This document shows positions 1-6,715 of a DNA stretch of 33,262 nt, in pieces. The notes under the pieces are model-generated. The model did no database searches. It saw nothing but the letters and a program-made list of their open reading frames with translations, and was not told the DNA's origin. The stretch comes from Sulfurimonas sp. (GTDB lineage Bacteria > Campylobacterota > Campylobacteria > Campylobacterales > Sulfurimonadaceae), in contig JALWLL010000108.1 in the NCBI GenBank assembly GCA_026996295.1, positions 1 to 33,262 on the forward strand, given 5' to 3'. A program made the position numbers and the translations under genes. Every line of letters begins with the position of its first letter. Position 1 is the first letter of the stretch.

Positions 1-731
1 GTAAAAATATCATGTTCCTCTCAACTCCCTTTGATCATGAGAGTATTGAGATGTTACATGCACTCGGTTTGGAGATATTTAAAATACCAAGTGGCGAGAT
101 AACCAACCTGCCTTATTTACGAGCGATCGGAGCTTTGAAGAAAAAGGTAGTTTTATCAACCGGTATGGCTGATATGGGTGAGATAGAAGATGCTTTGGAT
201 ATTTTGGGCAGTGCGGGAACACCCAAAGAAGATATCACTGTTTTACATGCAAACACGATGTATCCGACACCGATGGAGGATGTCAACTTAAGAGCGATGG
301 TAACTATAGGGAAGAGTTTTGATGTAGCATACGGCTATAGTGATCATACTCTTGGCATAGAGGTAGATATTGCTGCGGTTGCTATGGGTGCGTGTATGAT
401 TGAAAAACATTTTACCCTTGATAAAACTATGGAGGGCCCAGACCATAAAGCTTCGCTTGAACCTCATGAACTAAAAGCTATGGTGGAGTCCATTCGTAAC
501 ATAGAGCTGGCTCTTGGAAGCAGTGTGAAAAAACCGAGTACAAGTGAAAAACCAAATATGAAAGTTGCAAGAAAGTCGATAGTTGCTGCCAAGAAGATCA
601 AAAAAGGGGAAGTGCTCTCAGAAGAGAACCTCGCGATCAAACGACCGGGTAACGGGATAAGCCCTATGCGATGGGATGAGATCTTGGGAACTTTGGCGAG
701 CAAAGATTACCTTGAAGATGAACTGATATGA
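1..731 (+). CDS. legI: N-acetylneuraminate/legionaminate synthase, 5' partial
   Basis: NeuB-family synthase that condenses phosphoenolpyruvate with an N-acylated hexosamine to give a nine-carbon nonulosonic acid in the cytoplasm. The frame is open to the left edge (first full codon at 3), so roughly the first 100 residues are missing and the ATG at 12 is internal. Visible family signatures are FLSTPFD, KIPSGEITN, the LSTGM strand, YPTPMEDVNL, GYSDHT and IEKHFT. A C-terminal SAF/antifreeze-like domain occupies about the last 65 residues. The stop overlaps the next start (ATGA), so the two are translationally coupled. The next two genes are legG-like and ptmE-like, which favours N,N'-diacetyllegionaminic acid over sialic acid as product. 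The family is certain and the exact sugar is inferred. Confidence 0.9.
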   Translation, partial: KNIMFLSTPFDHESIEMLHALGLEIFKIPSGEITNLPYLRAIGALKKKVVLSTGMADMGEIEDALDILGSAGTPKEDITVLHANTMYPTPMEDVNLRAMVTIGKSFDVAYGYSDHTLGIEVDIAAVAMGACMIEKHFTLDKTMEGPDHKASLEPHELKAMVESIRNIELALGSSVKKPSTSEKPNMKVARKSIVAAKKIKKGEVLSEENLAIKRPGNGISPMRWDEILGTLASKDYLEDELI

Positions 732-1879
732 AAAAAAAACGAGTATGTATAGTTACCGGAACCCGCGCAGAGTACGGGCTTTTTTACCCCATAATGCAAA
801 AGATCAAAACTTCTCAATATCTTGAGTTGCAGTTGGTAGCTACTACCATGCATATGAGTCCGGAGTTTGGAAGTACATACAAACAGATCGAAGCAGACGG
901 TTTTGTGATCGATGAAAAAATAGAAAATCTGATCGCTTCTGATACCAAGTCTGCCATTGCCAAGTCCACCGGTTTGGCTACCATGTTGCTCTCTAGTACC
1001 TTTGAGAGACTCAATCCGGATATCGTACTTCTTTTGGGTGACAGGTTTGAAACCCATGCAGCTGCTACAACGGCAATGCTTATGAATATCCCTATCGCCC
1101 ATATACACGGTGGAGAGATTACCGAGGGTGCTGTTGATGAGCAGATACGCCACTCTATCACCAAGATGGCGCAGCTTCATTTCACATCTACACAGGAGTA
1201 TAAAAAGCGTGTTGTGCAGATGGGGGAAGATGCATCGAGAGTGTTTGTCAGTGGAGCACCCGGGATCGACAATATTCTCAACATGCAATTGCTCTCAAAA
1301 GAGCGTTTGCAACAAGAGCTTGGATGGGAGTTTCAGGATAAGTCGGCACTTTTTACCTACCACCCTGTAACACTAGAAGATTCTTCCAAGGTCAAAGATG
1401 AGATTGAGGCAATATTGAAAGTGTTGCACGACTCTGAACTTCAGGTGCTTTTTACCTATGCAAATGCTGATGATAACGGAAGAGTTATCAACCAAAAAAT
1501 AGAAGAGTTTAGCAAAACGGATCCAACAAGGTTTAAAGTGGTTAAAAATCTTGGACAGTTGCGTTATTTGAGTGCTATGAAACATGTTGATCTACTTATT
1601 GGTAACACTTCAAGCGGGATCATAGAAGCGGCGAGTTTTCATAAACCTGTTGTCAACATAGGAGAGAGACAAAAAGGGAGACTTCAAAGTGGCAATGTGC
1701 TTGATTGTGGTATAAAAACATTAAAAAATGCGATAAATAAAGCTCTTTCAAGTGATTTTAAATCGAAATGTGAAAAGATAGAAAATATTTATGGTCACGG
1801 TGATGCAAGTGGATTCATTGTTGATACTCTTCAAAAGAAGAAATTCTCGGTTAGAAAACAATTTGTGGATGAGGGATAG
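728..1879 (+). CDS. legG: UDP/GDP-N,N'-diacetylbacillosamine 2-epimerase (hydrolysing), LegG/NeuC family
   Basis: A 383-residue NeuC-type hydrolysing 2-epimerase of the GT-B fold. It releases the nucleotide and inverts C2 to give the 6-deoxy-mannosamine-type substrate of the NeuB-type synthase. Recognisable segments are the N-terminal VTGTRAEYGLFYP, GDRFETHAAAT, IAHIHGGEITEGAVDEQIRH, FTYHPVT and the C-terminal GNTSSGIIEAASF phosphate-binding region. Length is normal for the family. It starts inside the stop of the upstream synthase (4-base overlap) and is followed after 5 bases by the ptmE-like gene, so the three form one operon. NeuC acting on UDP-GlcNAc cannot be excluded from sequence alone, but the ptmE neighbour supports the legionaminic route. 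Confidence 0.9.
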   Translation: MKKKRVCIVTGTRAEYGLFYPIMQKIKTSQYLELQLVATTMHMSPEFGSTYKQIEADGFVIDEKIENLIASDTKSAIAKSTGLATMLLSSTFERLNPDIVLLLGDRFETHAAATTAMLMNIPIAHIHGGEITEGAVDEQIRHSITKMAQLHFTSTQEYKKRVVQMGEDASRVFVSGAPGIDNILNMQLLSKERLQQELGWEFQDKSALFTYHPVTLEDSSKVKDEIEAILKVLHDSELQVLFTYANADDNGRVINQKIEEFSKTDPTRFKVVKNLGQLRYLSAMKHVDLLIGNTSSGIIEAASFHKPVVNIGERQKGRLQSGNVLDCGIKTLKNAINKALSSDFKSKCEKIENIYGHGDASGFIVDTLQKKKFSVRKQFVDEG

Positions 1880-1884
1880 ATGAG

Positions 1885-2979
1885 ATGAAGGATGTTGAGA
1901 AAGTAAAGCTGACGGTTAACTCGACTATAAAGGGTGCTTTGAAAATCATTGATGAGGGTAACATCAAAATAGCTATAGTGGTTGATAAAGATGATAAACT
2001 TATAGGGACATTTAGTGACGGAGATGCAAGAAGAGCCATTTTAAACAATAAAACTTTAGATGATACGATAGAGGATATATACTCTAAAAAACCGATAGTT
2101 GCAAATATCAATGACAGTAAAGAAAAAATTATTAATATATGCACATCTAAAAAGACATACCAAATCCCGGTAGTTGATGATAACGGGAAGCTTGTAAGCA
2201 TCAGTATTTTGGACGAACTTTTGAAACCGGAGGTACATGCTAACAAAGTTGTACTGATGGTTGGTGGACTCGGATCGCGACTGAGACCTTTGACGGAAAA
2301 TGTTCCCAAGCCTATGTTGCATGTCGGGGATAAGCCGATTTTGCAGACTATAGTTGAAAAGTTTGTCAGCTATGGTTTTGTCAATATTATTATGTGTGTG
2401 AACTATAAGTCGGAAGTTATTCAGGATTATTTTGGGGATGGTTCAAGATTTGGTGCAAGGATAGAGTATGTTTTTGAGGATAAACGGATGGGTACGGCAG
2501 GTGCTCTTAGTCTTTTACAAGAAAAGCCTAAAAAACCGTTTTTTGTCATGAATGGTGACTTGCTTACAAATATCAATTTTGAGAATCTTTTGGATTTTCA
2601 TATGGCAAATCGCGCAACAGCCACTATGTGCGTAAGAAAGTATGATTTTCAAGTTCCTTACGGTGTTCTCAAGATTGACAATGGCAAGATAAAAGCTATC
2701 GAGGAGAAGCCTGTTCATAAATTTTTTGTAAGTGCAGGTATCTATCTGTTAAATCCATCCTCTTTGGAGCTCATTCCAAAAGATGAGTTTTATGATATGC
2801 CGACTCTTTTTGAAAAACTGATTGCTCTGAATGAAAATGTGGTCTCCTTCCCAATTAGAGAATATTGGCTCGATATTGGAAAAATGGATGAGTATGAAAG
2901 AGCCAATAGAGAGTACCATACACATTTTTTTACTAGCGATTATCCCTTTAAGGGATGGCTCAAAGGGAGTACCTCGTAA
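1885..2979 (+). CDS. ptmE: CBS-domain sugar-1-phosphate nucleotidyltransferase (PtmE-like, glucosamine-1-P guanylyltransferase)
   Basis: The N-terminal ~115 residues form a CBS pair (IVVDKDDKLIGTFSDGDARR, and IPVVDDNGKLVSIS). This is followed by a nucleotidyltransferase domain with the activating loop VGGLGSRLRPLTENVPKPML at about 127-146, GTAGAL, the metal-binding NGD, and a C-terminal YWLDIGKMDEYERAN. The architecture is that of Campylobacter PtmE, which makes GDP-glucosamine for legionaminic acid. An RBS-like GAGGG lies at 1871. The last ~18 codons look foreign: the protein should end soon after the DEYERANREY segment, but the frame runs on out of phase through a scrap of a cytidylyltransferase gene (2921-3034). 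The natural C-terminus therefore appears lost at a deletion junction. The enzyme itself looks intact. Confidence 0.88.
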   Translation: MKDVEKVKLTVNSTIKGALKIIDEGNIKIAIVVDKDDKLIGTFSDGDARRAILNNKTLDDTIEDIYSKKPIVANINDSKEKIINICTSKKTYQIPVVDDNGKLVSISILDELLKPEVHANKVVLMVGGLGSRLRPLTENVPKPMLHVGDKPILQTIVEKFVSYGFVNIIMCVNYKSEVIQDYFGDGSRFGARIEYVFEDKRMGTAGALSLLQEKPKKPFFVMNGDLLTNINFENLLDFHMANRATATMCVRKYDFQVPYGVLKIDNGKIKAIEEKPVHKFFVSAGIYLLNPSSLELIPKDEFYDMPTLFEKLIALNENVVSFPIREYWLDIGKMDEYERANREYHTHFFTSDYPFKGWLKGSTS

Positions 2980-3034
2980 AAGCTTAAAAAATTTTTGTGG
3001 ATTTTATAAGAGCAGAAAAAATAATGGAGAGTAA
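2921..3034 (+). pseudogene. Remnant of CMP-nonulosonate cytidylyltransferase (neuA/legF-like) N-terminus
   Basis: In the frame beginning at 2921, overlapping the end of ptmE in another frame, the translation reads LLAIIPLRDGSKGVPRKSLK followed by NFCG. This is the N-terminal CTP-binding signature of NeuA/LegF/PseF cytidylyltransferases (hydrophobic-IPxRxGSKGxxxKN). Similarity stops after about 25 residues; the frame reaches a stop at 3032-3034 and no further cytidylyltransferase sequence follows before the next gene at 3038. About 200 codons are missing. I read this as the 5' stub of a deleted gene fused out of frame to ptmE. A chance match is unlikely because the GSKG-PRK core and its position after the hydrophobic strand are both right. 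Confidence 0.75.
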
Positions 3035-3037
3035 AAA

Positions 3038-4033
3038 ATGAAATTAATTGCCGAAACGGCTTGGCATCATCAGGGCGATTTTGAATTTATGAAAGATTTA
3101 ATTTTTAAAATTTCAAATGAAACACAGGCTGATGTTGTAAAGATGCATATTACAATAGACTTTGATGAGTACATGGATAAAAGCCATTTGGCATATGACT
3201 TGTTAAAACCATGGGTTTTTACAAAGGAGCAGTGGGGAGCTCTTATTGAGATTGTCAGAAAAAGCAACAAAGAGTTGATGCTTTTAGCAAATGACACAGA
3301 AGCTGTCATGTTTGCTTCTTCATTTAAACCAGAGTATATGGAGATCCATTCTGTATGCTTAAACGATCTTTTTTTACTTAAGAAGATGAAAGAGGTTCTT
3401 ACGCCTGAGACCAAAATGATTTTAGGTGTCGGTGGGACAGATTTGTATGAAATAGAGTATGCTATGAATTACCTAGAACATGCAAATACTATTTTAATGT
3501 TCGGATTTCAGAACTACCCGACCATATATAAAAATGTTAATTTCAAGAAAATGAGAAAAATAATGGATCTGTACCCATGTTTAGAGTTTGGTTATGCCGA
3601 CCATACTGTATGGAACAGCCCTCATAATGAGCTAGTGACACTGTTGGGTGCTGCTAATGGTATGGATTATATTGAAAAGCACGTTAGCACACTTTATGGT
3701 GAGGAGAGAGTTGATTGGGCGGCGGCTATCTCTATTGATATGTTTAACTCTTTAGCTAAAAACTTGAAGCTTTTAGAAGAACTTAACGGTGATGGCAAAC
3801 TTGAAATGAACGAGGGTGAGTTAAAGTATTCTGTATTTGGACCTATGAAAAAAGCGGCTATACTCATCAGAGATGTAAAAAAAGATGAAATTTTTTCAGA
3901 AGATATGATAAAGTTCACACGTACGCAGAGTATATCTGATATGTCACAAATCGATATCATTAACTCATTTGGCAAAAAATTGCAAACTGATATGCGTGAA
4001 GGTGAAGTTTTGATGCATAGTTCATTTTTATAA
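3038..4033 (+). CDS. Divergent NeuB/SpsE-like nonulosonic acid synthase
   Basis: A 331-residue protein with the NeuB fold in outline: N-terminal AETAWHHQGDFEFMKDLI (family pattern E....HxGD), ADVVKMH, NYPTIYKNVNF, the GYADHTVWN motif, IEKHVSTL, and a C-terminal SAF-like domain from about residue 265. It is clearly diverged from the synthase at 1-731. The KIPSGE segment is replaced by MEIHSVCLND and the LSTGM segment by GVGGTDL, so substrate or activity may differ. GGAG at 3025 serves the ATG at 3038. The next gene is SpsF-like, which recalls the spsE-spsF pairing of Bacillus spore-coat polysaccharide loci. The family is secure; the sugar is unknown. Confidence 0.8.
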   Translation: MKLIAETAWHHQGDFEFMKDLIFKISNETQADVVKMHITIDFDEYMDKSHLAYDLLKPWVFTKEQWGALIEIVRKSNKELMLLANDTEAVMFASSFKPEYMEIHSVCLNDLFLLKKMKEVLTPETKMILGVGGTDLYEIEYAMNYLEHANTILMFGFQNYPTIYKNVNFKKMRKIMDLYPCLEFGYADHTVWNSPHNELVTLLGAANGMDYIEKHVSTLYGEERVDWAAAISIDMFNSLAKNLKLLEELNGDGKLEMNEGELKYSVFGPMKKAAILIRDVKKDEIFSEDMIKFTRTQSISDMSQIDIINSFGKKLQTDMREGEVLMHSSFL

Positions 4034-4044
4034 CGGAGTTTATG

Positions 4045-4848
4045 ATGAAAATAGGTTTTTTGATAACGGCACGGTTAAAGTCAAGTAGATTGCGATTGAA
4101 GCTTCTCAAGCCGCTTAACGGATACAGTGTGATAGAACGTGTTATCCATAGAGCTCAAAAGGTGGAGGAGTGTGATGATATTGTTCTGTGTACTTCACAG
4201 TCCAATCAAGATCTGCCGCTTTTAAGGATCGCACAAAAAAACGGTATATATTATTTTAACGGAAGTTCAGAAGATGTCTTGCAAAGGATGCTTGACGCTG
4301 CTGAGCTTTTCAATATGGACTATATTATAGGTATTACAGCGGACAATCCACTTTTTTCCATATATCATGCGAATTTGATCTCCGATATGATACGAACTGA
4401 TCCGGGTTTAGATTTTATCTATACTACAGGGATGCCTATAGGTGTCAATATCTATGGCATTAAAGTAAAAGCTCTTAAAACAGTCTGCACAATCAAAGAG
4501 GAGATTGACACAGAGATATGGGGTTATCTACTAAACCGCCCTGAAATCTTCAATGTAAAAGAGGTTCCAGCGTCAGACGAATATAAATGTGGTGATTATA
4601 GAATGACACTAGATGAGATAGATGATTATAAATTTTTTGCTAGGCTGTATAAAGAGTTTCCAAAAGAGGGTGTCATAGAGCTTTTAGATGCTTATGAAGT
4701 TTTGCAAAAGCTGCCTGAAATCGCAACAATTAATTCACATGTACTACAAAAAGATTTGGATATAGAAGTAAAACAAAGAATTGCAATGTTTTATGAACAA
4801 AACAAAGAAAAAATTTTAAATATCAAAGAAGATATTTATCAATCATAA
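4045..4848 (+). CDS. SpsF-like polysaccharide nucleotidyl-/cytidylyltransferase
   Basis: About 267 residues resembling the SpsF family of cytidylyltransferase-related proteins. The N-terminus GFLITARLKSSRLRLKLLKP corresponds to the family's QARMGSTRLPGKVL loop. VLCTSQSNQD, FNGSSEDVLQRML and GITADNPLF (metal-binding D) follow, as does YRMTLDEIDDYKFF, the equivalent of the family's R-x-T-x-D-x-x-x-D. Two in-frame ATGs occur; GGAG at 4035-4038 is 3 bases from the first (4042) and 6 from the second, so 4045 is preferred. It follows the divergent synthase by 11 bases. With the neuA-like gene reduced to a remnant, this protein may be the activating enzyme for that synthase's product. That role is inference. 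Confidence 0.75.
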   Translation: MKIGFLITARLKSSRLRLKLLKPLNGYSVIERVIHRAQKVEECDDIVLCTSQSNQDLPLLRIAQKNGIYYFNGSSEDVLQRMLDAAELFNMDYIIGITADNPLFSIYHANLISDMIRTDPGLDFIYTTGMPIGVNIYGIKVKALKTVCTIKEEIDTEIWGYLLNRPEIFNVKEVPASDEYKCGDYRMTLDEIDDYKFFARLYKEFPKEGVIELLDAYEVLQKLPEIATINSHVLQKDLDIEVKQRIAMFYEQNKEKILNIKEDIYQS

Positions 4849-4861
4849 ACAAGGATAGCAT

Positions 4862-5371
4862 ATGGCAGTTTTTGGAAATATAAGCGATATAAAAGAGTAC
4901 TATAGAGATATAAAGCAATTGCAGGTGGTTTTTGAGTACTTACAAAATGCTGTTAGCTCAGGGAGTGAGATAAATAAACGTATTCTTGCTCTTGAGAATG
5001 ATCAGTACGAAAAAGTTATATTGACAGAAGATATCTTTGCAATAGAGCAATCATATGTGACAAGAACACCGCAGGAGTCCTTTTTTGAAGCACATCAAAA
5101 GTTTGTTGATTTTCAATGTATGGTGAAAGAAAAAGAGAGTATGCACGTGTTGCATATAGACAAGTTGACACAAACAGCAGAGTACAATCAAGAAGATGAC
5201 TATACAAAGTATGGTGTTGATGTTGAAAGCTCACAGCTTCTTGTTGATGCGGGTGATGTGGCGATTTTTTTTCCTAAAGATGGGCATATGCCGGCAATGC
5301 AGCTACAAGACACTCCCCAAAGAATTTATAAAACAGTTGTAAAAGTTCCATACAGATATTTTAGCAAATGA
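4862..5371 (+). CDS. YhcH/YjgK/YiaL family protein (NanQ-like sugar anomerase)
   Basis: A 169-residue cupin-like protein of the YhcH/YjgK/YiaL (DUF386) family. It shows the signatures FFEAHQKFVDFQCMV (family E-x-H-x-x-x-x-D-x-Q) and IFFPKDGHMPAMQL. The family includes E. coli NanQ (YhcH), reported as an N-acetylneuraminate anomerase. Lying directly after a NeuB-like synthase and an SpsF-like transferase, it plausibly speeds anomer exchange of the free nonulosonic acid before activation. An RBS AAGGA sits at 4851-4855. It is slightly longer than the ~150 residues usual for the family because of an N-terminal extension. A catabolic role is less likely because no transporter or aldolase is nearby. 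Confidence 0.8.
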   Translation: MAVFGNISDIKEYYRDIKQLQVVFEYLQNAVSSGSEINKRILALENDQYEKVILTEDIFAIEQSYVTRTPQESFFEAHQKFVDFQCMVKEKESMHVLHIDKLTQTAEYNQEDDYTKYGVDVESSQLLVDAGDVAIFFPKDGHMPAMQLQDTPQRIYKTVVKVPYRYFSK

Positions 5372-5424
5372 TACAAAAAAGATGAAAGAAGCCACAATCA
5401 GTGAAAAACACAGTTACTTTTGCG

Positions 5425-5430
5425 TATAAT
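5425..5430 (+). promoter_or_regulatory. Probable -10 box upstream of kpsS-like gene
   Basis: TATAAT in the context TGCGTATAAT, 24 bases before the ATG at 5454, in an 82-base gap after the NanQ-like gene. There is no convincing -35, as is usual for Campylobacterota sigma-70 promoters. Confidence 0.6.
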
Positions 5431-5453
5431 AACTTTAAAAAATTAAGATTATT

Positions 5454-6638
5454 ATGAATACAATCGGTGAGATAAAAAATAAGAACATACTTTTTTTGCA
5501 AGGTCCTATGGGATCGTTTTTTAAGAAGCTTGATACAAAGTTTCAACAAGAGGGTGCAAGAACCTATAAAATAGGTTTCAATATGGGGGACAGTTTTTTT
5601 TCAAATCATAAAAACTATGTGCCATACAGGGGCAAAGAGGATGAGTGGGAAGATTTTATCTCTCAGTTTTTGCAAAAGAGACATATAGATAAAATTTTTC
5701 TTTTTGGTGATTGTAGATTTTATCAAAGTGTTGCCATCAAAGTAGCATATGGACTCAATATAGATGTATTTGTATTTGAAGAGGGGTATATTCGACCTGA
5801 TTATATCACTATGGAGCGGTTTGGGGTCAATGATTACAGCCATATAAGTAGAGATGCCGAGTTTTATAGAAATTTGGAAGATATTGAAGTAGTAGAGCCT
5901 GAAGCAGCAAAGCAAAGCAAGTTTGAGATGGTTATGAGTGCCATTATCTATTATTTGCTTTCAAATCTTTTTCAGTTTAGATATCCCCACTACAGACATC
6001 ACAGAGACTTCTCTGCTATAAGAGAAGCTTTTTTTGGAGTAAGAGGACTTGTTAGAAAGCTGATTTATCCTTATTTTGAGGAGGGGTATCTTCAAGAGAT
6101 ACAACACAGACTCTCGAAAAAGTATTTTTTTGTACCATTACAAACGCATAATGATTTTCAAGTGCTTAAACATTCCGGATATGGCTCTATAGAGAAGTTT
6201 ATCATAGAAGTTTTAGATTCTTTTGCCAAACATGCACCTGAGCAGACCCGGCTGGTTTTTAAACATCACCCCGTTGATCGTGGAAGAAAGAACTATAAAA
6301 CGTTTATTATGGAACAGGCTGCCGCCTTGGGTGTTGAGAAAAAAGTGTTGGTTGTGCATGATATCCATCTTCCAACATGCTTGAAACATGCTATAGGGAC
6401 TGTTACCATCAACAGTACGGTTGGGATTTCATCTATTTATCATAAGACACCGACTATTACACTCGGTAATGCTATTTATGATATTGAAGGGCTCACCTGT
6501 AAAGGGATGAAGCTCGATGATTTTTGGCATACACAAGTGATACCTGATGCAGACTTATTTAATAAATTTCGTAATTATCTTATCAGTACTACACAACTCA
6601 ATGGTAGTTTTTATGGGAAAATGCCAAAACTTAAATAA
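5454..6638 (+). CDS. kpsS: Capsule polysaccharide biosynthesis protein, KpsS-like Kdo transferase
   Basis: A 394-residue KpsS-type protein, matching the family's usual length. It opens with NILFLQGPMGSFFKKL and carries the hallmark VFEEGYIRPDYITMERFGVN near residues 104-123. FVPLQTHNDFQV, VFKHHPVDRG and TINSTVGISSIYHKTPTITL follow in the C-terminal half. In group 2 capsule systems KpsS and KpsC add the Kdo linker to the phospholipid anchor on the inner face of the cytoplasmic membrane. KpsC and export genes are not in this window, so the rest of the capsule locus must lie elsewhere or to the left. A -10 box 24 bases upstream suggests its own promoter; no strong ribosome site precedes the ATG. 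Confidence 0.88.
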   Translation: MNTIGEIKNKNILFLQGPMGSFFKKLDTKFQQEGARTYKIGFNMGDSFFSNHKNYVPYRGKEDEWEDFISQFLQKRHIDKIFLFGDCRFYQSVAIKVAYGLNIDVFVFEEGYIRPDYITMERFGVNDYSHISRDAEFYRNLEDIEVVEPEAAKQSKFEMVMSAIIYYLLSNLFQFRYPHYRHHRDFSAIREAFFGVRGLVRKLIYPYFEEGYLQEIQHRLSKKYFFVPLQTHNDFQVLKHSGYGSIEKFIIEVLDSFAKHAPEQTRLVFKHHPVDRGRKNYKTFIMEQAAALGVEKKVLVVHDIHLPTCLKHAIGTVTINSTVGISSIYHKTPTITLGNAIYDIEGLTCKGMKLDDFWHTQVIPDADLFNKFRNYLISTTQLNGSFYGKMPKLK

Positions 6639-6666
6639 CTTAAGTAATATCAAATAAATATCACAA

Positions 6667-6672
6667 TATAAT
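6667..6672 (+). promoter_or_regulatory. Probable -10 box for the c-di-GMP gene pair
   Basis: TATAAT in the 77-base gap after kpsS, about 44 bases ahead of the TTG start at 6716. Gap composition is very AT-rich and no clear -35 is seen. Confidence 0.5.
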
Positions 6673-6715
6673 TTTTTATGATGTAACATATCTGAATTTA
6701 TTAAAAGAGTTATAA

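Noticed and set aside
707-1288. A 193-codon reverse-strand open frame opposite the legG-like gene
   Set aside because: It lies wholly antisense to a well-recognised gene, its translation is Cys/His/Ser-rich with no family pattern, and it has no ribosome site.
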